DNA of 64,000 nucleotides. Source: a virus. The notes beneath the pieces were generated by a model. It was given only the letters and a program-made list of their open reading frames with translations, did no database searches and was not told where the DNA came from. Below, in pieces: positions 1 to 9,257 of this stretch. A program made the position numbers and the translations under genes. Position 1 is the first letter of the stretch, and each line of letters opens with the position of its first letter. The DNA lies in IMG/VR virus record IMGVR_UViG_3300023174_000044, positions 62,001-126,000 of that record. One strand, written 5' to 3'.

Positions 1-174
1 AATATTTGGGAAACAGTCGCCGACGGCAACTATGCTGAGTGGGCATTGATAGGAGCCAAAGATGGCCGAGAATTTTATCTAGCATACAAAGATAACTATG
101 AATACAGAAAAAATAGTTTTGACTGGCAATGGTTAAGAAATTATTTTTCTGAACGTTACGGCAACGTTAGTTAA
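1..174 (+). CDS. C-terminal end of an unidentified protein (5' partial)
   Basis: An open frame enters the window at base 1 and runs 57 codons to TAA at 172-174. The visible tail is rich in aromatic and charged residues (it ends RNYFSERYGNVS) and shows no motif I recognise. It is on the plus strand and converges on the minus-strand aminotransferase gene, whose stop codon at 167-169 it overlaps by 8 bases. Such tight convergence is normal in phage genomes. The start and product cannot be judged from this window. Confidence 0.5.
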   Translation, partial: NIWETVADGNYAEWALIGAKDGREFYLAYKDNYEYRKNSFDWQWLRNYFSERYGNVS

Positions 175-1264
175 AAAAATCCATTACAGCTCTGGCCACA
201 ATTTCTGCCTGTGCAGTGGTAATTTGTGCATGCACTGGTAAACTCAAGCATGAGTCTGCTAGCCTTTCACTATTTGGAAAACTATCTGGGCCTGATACCC
301 TAACATACACTGGTTGTTTATGTAACGCTAATGGAAATTGTATACCAGTTTCAATTCCACGACTCAGAAGAAATTCTTTTAATTCATTTCTACGATCTGT
401 TGCAATAACAAATTGATTATACACGTGAGTACTCACATCACTGTTTACTTTTGGTAATTGTATTTTATCACAACTTGATAAAATATTGTAATAAACAGAT
501 GCATTCTCTGTACGTCGTTGATTCCAGGTATCTAAGTGATCTAGTTTGGCTGATAAAATTGCTGCCTGCATAGAATCTAGTCTTTCATTCCAGCCAATGG
601 TCTCGTGTACGTATTTTTCTTTTCTTCCATGATCTCTAAGCATTTTAACAATTTTAACTAATTCTTGACGGCCTGTAACTGCACCTGCATCTCCCATGGC
701 ACTTAAATTTTTTCCTGGATAAAAACTAAAACATGTTAAATCTGCTTGGCTGCCAATTGAATTTCCAAGGTATTTACATCCTGAACTCTGAGCCGCATCT
801 TGTATGATTGGAATGCCGTTGGCGATTTTTTTGAGCTTTTTCATATCCACGGTTTGACCATACAGATCCACCACAATAATTGCTTTGGTTTTATTTGTAA
901 GTGTTGATTCAATTTGATCAAGGTCCATGGTATAGTATTGATCAATGTCGATAAAACGAGGACGAGCACTTAGTTGACTAGCGCACTCAGCTGACGCAAC
1001 AAAGCTCATACTTGGAACAAGTACTTCGTCAGCAGGACGAACTCCTACTGCCCATAGACATAGCATTAACGCACTGGTTCCACTGCTTACACCTGCGCAG
1101 TCTTCGGATTGGGTATAGTCTTTCCAGGCAGTTTCAAAATTCAAAACTTCTTCCCCGCCAATAAATGAACTGTTGGTAATGCAACGTTCAATAGCCTGAT
1201 CAACAGGAGTTTTTACTTCTAGGTATTCGCTATATAAATTTGCGTATGGTATTGTTATCGGCAT
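167..1264 (-). CDS. DegT/DnrJ/EryC1 family PLP-dependent aminotransferase
   Basis: 365 aa, the usual length for sugar aminotransferases of the DegT/DnrJ/EryC1/StrS family, which put an amino group on a keto-sugar nucleotide with PLP as cofactor. Visible marks: an N-terminal IPYANLYSEY segment, a GTSALML stretch in the PLP phosphate-binding region, QDAAQSSG with the cofactor-contacting Asp, and FYPGKNLSAMGDAG holding the Schiff-base Lys. I start at ATG 1264, because the longer frame to 1285 only extends into the preceding gene; AAGGACC lies upstream. It overlaps the end of the radical SAM gene by 10 bases, so the two are probably translationally coupled. A second DegT gene lies on the other side of that gene. 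The substrate is unknown. Confidence 0.85.
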   Translation of the reverse strand: MPITIPYANLYSEYLEVKTPVDQAIERCITNSSFIGGEEVLNFETAWKDYTQSEDCAGVSSGTSALMLCLWAVGVRPADEVLVPSMSFVASAECASQLSARPRFIDIDQYYTMDLDQIESTLTNKTKAIIVVDLYGQTVDMKKLKKIANGIPIIQDAAQSSGCKYLGNSIGSQADLTCFSFYPGKNLSAMGDAGAVTGRQELVKIVKMLRDHGRKEKYVHETIGWNERLDSMQAAILSAKLDHLDTWNQRRTENASVYYNILSSCDKIQLPKVNSDVSTHVYNQFVIATDRRNELKEFLLSRGIETGIQFPLALHKQPVYVRVSGPDSFPNSERLADSCLSLPVHAQITTAQAEIVARAVMDFFN

Positions 1265-2637
1265 TTTACTGGTCCTTGGTTCCACGAGATTCCAAATTTT
1301 TCATCGTCTCGAGCTTGATTAATTAATCTACTTACCACATGGTCGAATGCATCTAAGTATCCAACATCAGGTGGTAACGGTCTTATTGTTTTTTTAGAGT
1401 TAACAAATTCTTGCACTACAGTCTCTATACTACTATTAACTGTATTTCCAATTATGTATCTTTCAGCGCCCGGGCGATCTAAAAATCCACTTTCGTGATA
1501 TACATATACATCTCCCTTGACATCAACTGCCACAGCCACTTGAGGGAAGCTAGTTGGCACCATTTCTTTCCAGGAAATCATTGACAATGGTCCTGAATTT
1601 TTTCCATGTACCAGCGGTTCTAGTGCATATCCAAAATCCCAATGTGTAGTAGGCCATTTATTTGTTTTAAAATCTTTAATCAAATCAAAAATATCAACAA
1701 GATGCACTCTTTCTTCGTCGCTGATGATGCGAACATTTTGGCTAAAGTCTTCCCGCAATGTTACAAAATCTACAGGACGCTTGGTCCGTGAATTAATATA
1801 GTCAATAATGTTTATTAACTTAACAACATCCTTTGAGTGCCCAGGAAGTATAATCCAGTTAACTCCCACACGAACGTTGTCCGTTGAATTGATATACTCA
1901 ATGATATTTTCAACAATACGATGATAGCTTTCAGAATGGCGAGTCACTTTAAATGCACTTTGTTCATCAACCCCGTACAGACTAAAACGAACAGCATGAA
2001 GGTCTTTCATTCCAGGATGTTGTTCTATGTATTTCCGAGTCATCATATAGCCGTTGGTGTACAATTGCATTTTGTATCCACGTTCGGCGCCGTAGGTAAT
2101 AATGTTGCCTAGATACTTGTTAGTCAGCGGCTCTAGACCCCCACTAATGCGAAAACGGTCATCCCAGAATGCATCAGTTTTAATATCTTGATCAATGATC
2201 TGTTTGAAAATATCAAATCCATACTGCTCAAATTTCTTTTCGTATTTGGCCACAGGATTTCGACCGCAGAAGTTGCAGTAAAACATACAGCTCATACCAG
2301 TGTACAGTCCAATACGATTTGGGTACATATAACTATGATCAATGGCCGCATGCAATGATCCGTTTGTTAGCAATGGAGTAATTGTGTTGGTCCAATATTT
2401 TGTACCGCCACCGTGATACAATATGTAATTCTGAGCTGGTTGATTTTCTCTGAGCCCACTAGATATTATTAGTAGTTCGTTGGCAGATATTGATAGCTGT
2501 TTTGCAATTTCTCTTTGACTAATAAACGGATCATCAGCCAGTAACTTACACACCTGTTGAGACACTGAGTCTAGGTGTGTAATATCTGCATTTAGCGGAG
2601 TAGCGACGTCGCTGTGTGTGTAACCTAATCTTGTCAT
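1255..2637 (-). CDS. Radical SAM protein between two aminotransferases
   Basis: 460 aa. The cluster motif C-MFY-C-NF-C (CX3CX2C) near residue 115 is the canonical site that binds the [4Fe-4S] cluster and SAM. It is followed by RISGGLEPL, matching the GGE-like motif, and by a TIM-barrel-like region. The N-terminal ~100 residues include a possible helix-turn-helix stretch (ISQREIAKQLSISANEL). A C-terminal DVKGDVYVYHESGFLDRPG segment resembles the end of SPASM/twitch proteins but lacks a Cys cluster. Its neighbours are two DegT aminotransferases and a sugar epimerase, so it may carry out a radical step on a sugar or amino acid in the same pathway. The exact reaction cannot be read from sequence. 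Confidence 0.8.
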   Translation of the reverse strand: MTRLGYTHSDVATPLNADITHLDSVSQQVCKLLADDPFISQREIAKQLSISANELLIISSGLRENQPAQNYILYHGGGTKYWTNTITPLLTNGSLHAAIDHSYMYPNRIGLYTGMSCMFYCNFCGRNPVAKYEKKFEQYGFDIFKQIIDQDIKTDAFWDDRFRISGGLEPLTNKYLGNIITYGAERGYKMQLYTNGYMMTRKYIEQHPGMKDLHAVRFSLYGVDEQSAFKVTRHSESYHRIVENIIEYINSTDNVRVGVNWIILPGHSKDVVKLINIIDYINSRTKRPVDFVTLREDFSQNVRIISDEERVHLVDIFDLIKDFKTNKWPTTHWDFGYALEPLVHGKNSGPLSMISWKEMVPTSFPQVAVAVDVKGDVYVYHESGFLDRPGAERYIIGNTVNSSIETVVQEFVNSKKTIRPLPPDVGYLDAFDHVVSRLINQARDDEKFGISWNQGPVKCR

Positions 2638-3737
2638 TTAACTATATCAATCAGTTGATCTGCAATGTATTCCACTTCTAAATCTGTCAGCTCGGGGTAT
2701 ATGGGTAAACTCAATACTCGCCTGGCTAATGCACTGGCTTTGGAAAACATCCCAGGGCCAACAATCGATTCATATAATGGAATTTCGTGCAACGGAAGTT
2801 CGTAGTGTACTTTTGTTTCAATTTTTCTAAGCATTAGTTCTTTTTTAACTTCATTACGATTGTCTACGTCAACAACAAACTTGTGATTACAATGGTCAAC
2901 ATAATTTGATTTGTCAGTTAATGTTCTGATGTTTTGTTTAGAAAAATGCTCAATCCAATATCCTGCAATTTTACTTCTACGTTGCTGCCATTGATCAATG
3001 TATTTTGTTTTAACCATCATAGTAGCACAGTCAACTTCACTCATACGACTATTACTGCCAGTCATGGTATGTCCAGGTTTTCCGTTGTCCCTCCAACCCA
3101 ACGCATATTCTTGCAACTTTGAATCATCAGTGACCACTGCACCACCATTGCCGTAACAACTTAGATTTTTCATTGGATCGAAACTAATAGCTGTTGCATG
3201 TCCTATTCGTCGACCACGATCACTCAGCCAATGTTGTGCGGCATCTTCAATTATGGTATTTGCCATAAGTTCCCAACCGTTGCGTATAGACGCACCATAC
3301 AGCCCAACTAACACAATAGCATTGTAATTAACTAATTCAGGTATTGCATAGTCTCGATCCATTATTCCATATGCATCTGTATCAACAATAGTAACGTCCC
3401 ATCCTGAACGCAAAAATGCATTGATGGTAGCTGGATATGTAATTGCCGGAACTAACACATGGCAACGGTGGCCCCAGTCTCTTGATATGTAGTACTGTGC
3501 AATTATTTCCAATGCCTGTGTTCCACTATGACAAGTTATGGCATATTTGCTATTGTTTTTCTTGGCTAACCATGTTTCGAATTCTTTGGTATAGATTCCA
3601 TTCATGAGATTACCAGATCGTAATACACAATCTGTAGCATCTAGAATTTCTTCTTTGATGTTGTTATACTGTTTTTGGAGCCCAGTAAAGGGAATTGTTA
3701 AGCCAGCTGTAGTAATTTTGAAATCCTTCGTGAACAT
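2634..3737 (-). CDS. DegT/DnrJ/EryC1 family aminotransferase (second copy)
   Basis: 367 aa and same fold family as the gene at 167-1264, though clearly diverged. It has CHSGTQALEI (phosphate site), IIEDAAQHW (Asp) and SFDPMKNLSCYGNGG with the PLP Lys. The conserved family N-terminus reads IPFTGLQKQYNNIKEEI from residue 14. The only ATG before it is at 3737, which gives a 74-base overlap with the epimerase gene and has no clear ribosome-binding site, so the true start is uncertain. It overlaps the next gene by 4 bases. Two different aminotransferases around one radical SAM enzyme suggest a multistep pathway to an amino-sugar or similar compound. Confidence 0.83.
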   Translation of the reverse strand: MFTKDFKITTAGLTIPFTGLQKQYNNIKEEILDATDCVLRSGNLMNGIYTKEFETWLAKKNNSKYAITCHSGTQALEIIAQYYISRDWGHRCHVLVPAITYPATINAFLRSGWDVTIVDTDAYGIMDRDYAIPELVNYNAIVLVGLYGASIRNGWELMANTIIEDAAQHWLSDRGRRIGHATAISFDPMKNLSCYGNGGAVVTDDSKLQEYALGWRDNGKPGHTMTGSNSRMSEVDCATMMVKTKYIDQWQQRRSKIAGYWIEHFSKQNIRTLTDKSNYVDHCNHKFVVDVDNRNEVKKELMLRKIETKVHYELPLHEIPLYESIVGPGMFSKASALARRVLSLPIYPELTDLEVEYIADQLIDIVK

Positions 3738-4632
3738 CGACTTTGGGATCGTAACCTAACATGGCACGAGCCTGATTAATATTTAACGCACCGCGACTGG
3801 GGAAGTCTGCATCTTTATCCCTGCACTCAATCTCGCCGCTGCCTACTATACTTACAATCATTTCTGCCGCTTGTAATAAAGACACAGAGTGTGATTTAGT
3901 AATGTTAAATGTGTGATTTTTAGCACCGGGCATGGTGGCCGCGGCAACAATGCCATCGGCGGCATCGTCAACATAGGTAAAGTCTAAGGTTTCGTTGGCA
4001 CCGTTTACTTTTAATGTGCCACCACGCATGGCAGTAAGCATAAATTTAGCAACCACACGATCTTCCACATCCAGGGGTCCATACACAGCACTGGGACGAA
4101 TGATAACAAATTCCATGCCAGTTCGTCGAGCATAGTCTTTGACCAACCACTCCCCTGCCAGCTTCATAATACCATACTGTCCCTGAGGGTTGCAGACAGC
4201 ATCTTCTTCAACTTGATCAGTAAAGTCGCCATATACCATTGAACTACTAATGTAAACAAATCGACGAACACCGTGCTTTTTGGCACTCTCAAGCAGATTA
4301 ATCAAGCCCTCCATCATAACACGACTGCCATTGGCTGGATTGGCATTGACAACTTTTTGCCTTGGAAAACTTGCCATGTGTACAACCACTTCGGGTTGTT
4401 GCACCTGCATCACATAATCAACTGTGTCTGCAGTCTCAATAGATGCATTATAAAAACCAGGATGGGGGATTTTTTTAATACGCTCTTCCATCAAATAGTC
4501 CAACTCACTTTGTGGAATAATACCATAGGTTGTTTTGTTATCAATGATTGAGGTTGTATGGTCAAGATTTTGTAATCTTGCTATGACGTTGTGACCAATA
4601 AGGCCTAACCCACCTGTTACTAGTATTTTCAT
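3664..4632 (-). CDS. NAD-dependent sugar epimerase/dehydratase (extended SDR)
   Basis: 322 aa with the Rossmann fingerprint TGGLGLIGHNV at residues 7-17, SSSMVYG around the catalytic Ser, and the YGIMK active-site YxxxK near residue 152. These are the marks of nucleotide-sugar 4,6-dehydratases and epimerases. TFNITKSHSVSL towards the C-terminus fits the usual substrate-binding lobe. It is the first gene of the four-gene cassette at 167-4632 and could supply the keto-sugar that the DegT enzymes aminate. It lies 1 base from the antiporter stop region, so it probably shares a transcript with it. Epimerase versus dehydratase cannot be settled by eye. Confidence 0.83.
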   Translation of the reverse strand: MKILVTGGLGLIGHNVIARLQNLDHTTSIIDNKTTYGIIPQSELDYLMEERIKKIPHPGFYNASIETADTVDYVMQVQQPEVVVHMASFPRQKVVNANPANGSRVMMEGLINLLESAKKHGVRRFVYISSSMVYGDFTDQVEEDAVCNPQGQYGIMKLAGEWLVKDYARRTGMEFVIIRPSAVYGPLDVEDRVVAKFMLTAMRGGTLKVNGANETLDFTYVDDAADGIVAAATMPGAKNHTFNITKSHSVSLLQAAEMIVSIVGSGEIECRDKDADFPSRGALNINQARAMLGYDPKVDVHEGFQNYYSWLNNSLYWAPKTV

Positions 4633-4633
4633 T

Positions 4634-5815
4634 TTATATTGCCTTGTTTGTATTATCTATTTCTGGATTGTAGAACAATCTAGCCAGTGGAACAGCACTC
4701 ACAGTACTGATCAAACTCATAATCACTACGGCAGCAAACATATTAACACTAATAATGTTGGCTGTCAATAACATGGTGACTAAAAAGATTTCCATTAGGC
4801 CTTTGTTTTGTAGCAAAGCAGTTTTGAAACAAACAACTCTGAGCCCTTGATCTCTGTAAGCCAACCAAACACCCACAAACTTAGTCCCGACAGCAATGAT
4901 ATACATTACAACTGCGCCTAGTAGGATAGTTTCTAAATCTAAGGTCCACGATGTCTTCAAACCAGCCCAAATAAAGAATACAGGCATCAACCAGACCATT
5001 TGCTGTTCAGCCATTCCTTCGTTCCATTCGATAGTGTGTCGTGGAGTAATCATACCTGCCAAGAACGCACCCAATACATAGTGCAATCCGGCCCAGTGAC
5101 TAAAAGCCGCCATACACAATACCATGGCAACTGTTAAATTAGCATAGGCATGTTTGCCAGCTAACTCTAAAATCTTTGGCCATGTATAATATAGAACTGT
5201 TAGTACTGCAAAGAAGATGCCTGAATAAAGAGCATACTTACCCATACTTACAATTACAGCAACAGTGACCCACAAGACCAAATCGTCAAAGGTGACTAGA
5301 GCAAGTAATTTACGATACATGTCGCTACCGTACAATCCAACTTCTTTACAAGCTATGACCAACATCGGCATAGCAGTAATACAGGTAGCCACACCCATGC
5401 CCCAGGCATACTGCCAGAAAGGTCGTTCGGTAGTGTGCCAAACAGGATTGTCAAAGAACAACATGAAAGCACCACCGGCTAACAGGATGGGCACAATGAT
5501 CACATTGAACGCTTGGCCCCAAATCTTGTTACCTTCTTGTGCTATAACTTCTTTGGGTTTAAGTTCGATGCCAGCAATAAAGGCAAAGATTGAAATTGCT
5601 AAAATTTGAATAGCATCTAATCCTGTTTTGATTGGCGTAGTAAATATTGTGCTAAACAGTTCGGGATAAAACTGTCCCAATGCACTTGGTCCCATGCAGA
5701 TACCAAAGGCAATCTGCGCCATTGGTAACGGAATCCACTTTTCTAAACGTGTAATTTTTAAAATTAGCCACGGTACAAATACCATTGCGGCTATAATGAA
5801 TAGTAAATTTCCCAT
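4634..5815 (-). CDS. Cation/proton antiporter (CPA2-like membrane protein)
   Basis: 393 aa, almost entirely hydrophobic, with about 11-12 predicted membrane spans and no large soluble C-terminal domain. GICMGPSALGQ near residue 40, AFIAGIELKP and LVTFDDLVLW (paired acidic residues inside a span) resemble the Na+/H+ exchanger families of the CPA2/KefB type. The KTN/RCK regulatory domain found in KefB/C is absent. It would act in the host inner membrane, exchanging Na+ or K+ for protons. Such a gene is unusual in a phage; it may steady pH or osmotic balance in a long infection. It sits between the sugar cassette and small hypotheticals. Confidence 0.75.
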   Translation of the reverse strand: MGNLLFIIAAMVFVPWLILKITRLEKWIPLPMAQIAFGICMGPSALGQFYPELFSTIFTTPIKTGLDAIQILAISIFAFIAGIELKPKEVIAQEGNKIWGQAFNVIIVPILLAGGAFMLFFDNPVWHTTERPFWQYAWGMGVATCITAMPMLVIACKEVGLYGSDMYRKLLALVTFDDLVLWVTVAVIVSMGKYALYSGIFFAVLTVLYYTWPKILELAGKHAYANLTVAMVLCMAAFSHWAGLHYVLGAFLAGMITPRHTIEWNEGMAEQQMVWLMPVFFIWAGLKTSWTLDLETILLGAVVMYIIAVGTKFVGVWLAYRDQGLRVVCFKTALLQNKGLMEIFLVTMLLTANIISVNMFAAVVIMSLISTVSAVPLARLFYNPEIDNTNKAI

Positions 5816-5816
5816 A

Positions 5817-6065
5817 TTATTTCCCTTGTGTTTTTATCCAGAGTTCGTAGTAAGGGTCAAATCTCCAGTCCTGCGGCGGATCAAGCGGATCAAACTTCCA
5901 GGGATGTGTTTCTGGAGTTTCTGCAGGTATTGGAAATCTTTTTTGATAGCTAGAAAGAATATAGTCTCGAATCTGCTGATTACTGTATTGATCAGCGTAC
6001 ATTCCATCCACCAAAGGCTCAGGACTTTCAATTGATTTGAAAAACCTAAAGATATTTATCCCCAT
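5817..6065 (-). CDS. Small hypothetical protein
   Basis: 82 aa, acidic and aromatic, with a Pro-rich C-terminal half containing FDPLDPPQDWRFDPYYELW. I recognise no family. I start at ATG 6065 because it overlaps the stop of the upstream gene in a tight stop/start arrangement, which suggests coupled translation; the frame stays open 12 bases further up. It ends 1 base before the antiporter start. Confidence 0.6.
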   Translation of the reverse strand: MGINIFRFFKSIESPEPLVDGMYADQYSNQQIRDYILSSYQKRFPIPAETPETHPWKFDPLDPPQDWRFDPYYELWIKTQGK

Positions 6066-6379
6066 CTGAGTTTCCAATAAGTTTCGCTTTGCTCGCTGAG
6101 TCTGGCTATAATACGATACAAGTGCCCATAACTAGAAATATCTGCTTGACGAATCCAGTAAGGTTTGTCCACAGCATGTTCCATGATAAACTTACCAGCG
6201 TCTGATTCCTGCCACTCATATATAGGTTGTGCCACATACAAATCAGGATCTTCTACATCGCCCATGCGGATCTCGTGTACACATACATCACGAAACTTTA
6301 CAGCCCGATCTCTAATGATTTTAACCTGTTCGGGTTGCCATTGCTTGTATTCTGATTTGTGATCATAGATATCCGACAT
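6056..6379 (-). CDS. Hypothetical protein with a possible leaderless start
   Basis: 107 aa. The protein is polar with many Trp and Tyr residues (KQWQPEQVKII, YEWQESDAGK) and no recognised domain. Two in-frame ATGs occur, at 6385 and 6379. A perfect TATAAT (6386-6391) lies directly upstream, 6 bases before the second ATG, with TTGCTC 17 bases further up, and no Shine-Dalgarno sequence is seen. The message may therefore begin at or next to the 6379 start codon. The overlap with the next gene supports the frame. Confidence 0.6.
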   Translation of the reverse strand: MSDIYDHKSEYKQWQPEQVKIIRDRAVKFRDVCVHEIRMGDVEDPDLYVAQPIYEWQESDAGKFIMEHAVDKPYWIRQADISSYGHLYRIIARLSEQSETYWKLRWG

Positions 6380-6403
6380 CGTCATATTATAACAAGTTTT
6401 TAT

Positions 6404-7600
6404 TTAAAGAGCAATGGCAGTAGCTAGTTCTGGAAAAGTATCTTTGAAATTTTCATTACGTATGACATCTAATGCTTGACTAATAGATAAAAATTTGTCC
6501 CAGGCATTTGAGTCAGCAGGTTGATTTATTACATTGATAATATCGTTGAATTCGGGATCAGTTTGTAATTTTGCAATGACCTTTTCTTTTATTTTATTGG
6601 GCATATTTTTAATAAAAAGATGATCTGGATTAACCAACAAATTCCAAAAAGGAGATTGTGGTAACAGTTTTGTTATCTCTTGTTTTATTTCTGGCAGACT
6701 GAATACATTAAACACATTAACTGTGGTAATACAATCAATAAAAAATTTGGTGTTTTTTTCTTTAAAATATTTCTGCCATAGTAAAATATTATCAACAACG
6801 TCTTTGTATTTGATCCCATGGCGAATATATTCAAATTGTTTATCAATGCCGTCGATACTTACACCAATTTCAACTTCATTGAATTCATGTATTCTGGGAA
6901 CTTTGTCAATGAGATTAACACTACCATTGGTGTTGATATATAAATTTAATTGTTTGCTATGTCCATTTTCTGCAATTCGATCTAGTAGACCCAGCACTTT
7001 TTTATTGTATAACGGCTCGCCACCAAACAACTCTAGTCTTTTTAAATTTTTAGATAATTCATATATTTCGTCAAGTTGTTCCGTGCTCCAATTTTTTTCT
7101 GATACATTGATTGCATAGTGCCCTGGACCTATTGCCTGAGCTAACTTATTGGCATCTTCGACCCAGCGACTACTATCTCCTGGATGGCACACACGACATT
7201 TAGCATTGCACACATTGCCATTTTTAATAGTTAGTATTTTAGGACCTTTTAGATATTCTTTTTGTGCCAGTCCTTCTATCATTTCTTGTACAATGGTAGA
7301 ATTATTAATAACAGAATAATCGCTGGTTTTGGTTTGAGAATTGTATAATCTCAAACGGAGACTTTGTTTGTTGTTGTCTTCTTCATGCCAACATCGTTGA
7401 CACATGTCGGGTCGTTGGTTATTCAAAAATTGATGTCTTAATGACTCTAGATCTGCACTGGCCCATCGTTGCTGAATGGTACCATAATCTTGTGTCCAAG
7501 TGGTGCCACCTAGATACGGACACGGACTAAATGATTTCGTGGGATGAGTTGTTAACTGTAAGAAAGGTGCTACACAAAAATTTTGTGGTAAGTTAAACAT
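6404..7600 (-). CDS. Twitch/SPASM-type radical SAM protein
   Basis: 398 aa. The N-terminal ~80 residues hold several Cys (FCVAPF, SPCPYLGG, MCQRCWHEE) of the kind that bind an auxiliary cluster. The radical SAM site is C-NAK-C-RV-C near residue 137, followed by LELFGGEPL. Proteins of this shape are common in T4-like phages of aquatic bacteria under the name twitch domain-containing radical SAM protein; their substrate is unknown, and peptide or protein modification is often suspected. I start at ATG 7600, which overlaps the thyX stop by 8 bases, in preference to a TTG 12 bases upstream. Confidence 0.82.
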   Translation of the reverse strand: MFNLPQNFCVAPFLQLTTHPTKSFSPCPYLGGTTWTQDYGTIQQRWASADLESLRHQFLNNQRPDMCQRCWHEEDNNKQSLRLRLYNSQTKTSDYSVINNSTIVQEMIEGLAQKEYLKGPKILTIKNGNVCNAKCRVCHPGDSSRWVEDANKLAQAIGPGHYAINVSEKNWSTEQLDEIYELSKNLKRLELFGGEPLYNKKVLGLLDRIAENGHSKQLNLYINTNGSVNLIDKVPRIHEFNEVEIGVSIDGIDKQFEYIRHGIKYKDVVDNILLWQKYFKEKNTKFFIDCITTVNVFNVFSLPEIKQEITKLLPQSPFWNLLVNPDHLFIKNMPNKIKEKVIAKLQTDPEFNDIINVINQPADSNAWDKFLSISQALDVIRNENFKDTFPELATAIAL

Positions 7601-8270
7601 CTGTGTTGGCAACTAATTCCGCCGCCAATGGGAAGATTGCTGTAATGGCTTCAGCACAGGCTCGGGCAACTTCTTGGTGTTCTTTTTGTGTACCGTTGGC
7701 ACTACGCAATTCAATAAAGTGAATCCATGAACGCAAGGTGCCATTCATGTATAGTCTGCTTTCAATCAGGCCTTCGGGCAACACAGCTCGAGCTTGTTCT
7801 TTTGCAATGCCTTTTTCTATAGCTTCTGCGTAGGTTTGTTTGACAGTTTCAATAATGAATTTTTGTTTAGCATCCCACCAGGCAGTTAGTTCTGCATTAT
7901 TGATTTCTATGCTGTTCTGTCTATTTTTTACGTCTTGGAGTCTAGCTTCTCTCGTAACAAAATTGAGATCCTTCGTTGGATCAGCATAGCGTTGACTGAA
8001 CTCTTGAAAGCTGAAACTTCTGTGTCTAAGGATTTGTCTGGCAATATCTCTTGTGGTTGTGATTTCCATGCAGGCTGACACCATTTCGAGTGGACTCCAG
8101 TGCTGGTGCTTGACCAAGTATCGGATAAGTTTGTCTGATGTATCTGTGTTGAGCTGATTGGAGGGATTGCTGACACGGGCGCAATACGCAATGAGTTCCT
8201 GCGCATCTGCGATTCCCATATCTGCAAATCTCTCTGTTGGCTGTGAATAGGATAGTAATTGAACATCCAT
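7593..8270 (-). CDS. thyX: Flavin-dependent thymidylate synthase ThyX
   Basis: 225 aa, the normal size for ThyX, which makes dTMP from dUMP using FAD, NADPH and methylene-tetrahydrofolate. The diagnostic RHRSFSFQEFSQRY (RHRxxSxxxxSxR) is at about residues 82-95, and WIHFIELR later matches the family's dUMP-binding region. It supplies thymidylate for phage DNA synthesis and pairs logically with the dCMP deaminase at 21.0 kb. A TATAAATA sequence (8273-8280) lies two bases before the start codon, but that spot is also the end of the preceding gene and may be chance. Confidence 0.95.
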   Translation of the reverse strand: MDVQLLSYSQPTERFADMGIADAQELIAYCARVSNPSNQLNTDTSDKLIRYLVKHQHWSPLEMVSACMEITTTRDIARQILRHRSFSFQEFSQRYADPTKDLNFVTREARLQDVKNRQNSIEINNAELTAWWDAKQKFIIETVKQTYAEAIEKGIAKEQARAVLPEGLIESRLYMNGTLRSWIHFIELRSANGTQKEHQEVARACAEAITAIFPLAAELVANTDV

Positions 8271-8275
8271 GATAT

Positions 8276-8578
8276 TTATAAATTGCCTAATAGTTTATCT
8301 GTTTCGGGTTGAAGAATATCAGCCACAGCCTCGATGTCAAGAATAAAATCCATGTTAACAATGTCATCTTGGTTTTCTTGAATAAAACGTTCAACAACTA
8401 CATGAATATCATCAATGTTAAGGCCTTGCTTTTTTAATGCTTGAAAGTTGATGGTTTTTTGCTTTTTATCAACAAGTTTAAAAACCATTTTCTTAACACA
8501 CTCAAGAGGAATATGATTTAAATCAACATCATTGATAATCGCCTCCCACTTTTTTAAAAAGTCCTCACCTCGTTGCAT
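8276..8578 (-). CDS. Hypothetical protein
   Basis: 100 aa, acidic, with a likely helical C-terminal half (VVERFIQENQDDIVNMDFILDIEAVADIL). It overlaps the upstream gene by 14 bases and is followed 5 bases later by thyX, so it belongs to that transcript. I see no motif that identifies it. Confidence 0.65.
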   Translation of the reverse strand: MQRGEDFLKKWEAIINDVDLNHIPLECVKKMVFKLVDKKQKTINFQALKKQGLNIDDIHVVVERFIQENQDDIVNMDFILDIEAVADILQPETDKLLGNL

Positions 8579-9257
8579 CCGCTACCGCCTTTTTTGTTCT
8601 AGTGCGTTTGGTGGTAGTTTTAGTTTGTGGTACTCCTGACATTTGTGCGGCTTCTGACTTTAATCTGGCACTCTCAGCCAATAAGCCTTGTGCTTCTCTT
8701 TCCATGCGATCTGCTTGAGCCAATCGATCCTGGGCAAGCTGTACATCGTCTAGTGCCAGTGCGGCATCAGATCCTGCAACATTTGATCCTCGTTGTAGAT
8801 TTGATCCTGAACCAACTTCGCGACCAAAGTCGTCTCGACGATTTACTTTTCCGGTCATTCCACGATTTTTGTCAAGGTCAGCCATTTCACGAATAGCACT
8901 TTCTCCCAACCTCATCTTACGAATGATGCCATTCATTTCTTCAAGATTGACATGGCTAGATGCACTAGCAGTAACAGTGACCTGTTTTGCCTGCACCTTT
9001 TTAATCATGCCTTCTGCATGTAAAGTTTGTAGCATGGGACGACCATCAGAAAACAATGTACGGAATAATGCATCCCCGAGATTTTCTGCTGACTGACCCT
9101 CCGGTGACTCTAATGTACGCATGATAGAATCATGTAAATGTACTGCCAGGGTGTCTGGGTAGACAACCAACGCCATGTGCTCTTCACCGGGCACTTCTCT
9201 AAAAACAATAGCAACCTTGCGATCACCGTGTTTACCAATATGTTTAATCATATTCAT
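8565..9257 (-). CDS. Hypothetical protein with coiled-coil C-terminus
   Basis: 230 aa. The first ~85 residues look globular (KVAIVFREVPGEEHMALVVYPD). The stretch from about residue 170 (LALDDVQLAQDRLAQADRMEREAQ) has heptad spacing typical of a coiled coil, and the extreme C-terminus is Thr/Lys/Arg rich (KTTTKRTRTKK), suggesting nucleic-acid contact. It overlaps both neighbours by a few bases. It could be a structural or DNA-associated phage protein; no family is recognised. Confidence 0.65.
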   Translation of the reverse strand: MNMIKHIGKHGDRKVAIVFREVPGEEHMALVVYPDTLAVHLHDSIMRTLESPEGQSAENLGDALFRTLFSDGRPMLQTLHAEGMIKKVQAKQVTVTASASSHVNLEEMNGIIRKMRLGESAIREMADLDKNRGMTGKVNRRDDFGREVGSGSNLQRGSNVAGSDAALALDDVQLAQDRLAQADRMEREAQGLLAESARLKSEAAQMSGVPQTKTTTKRTRTKKAVADATR

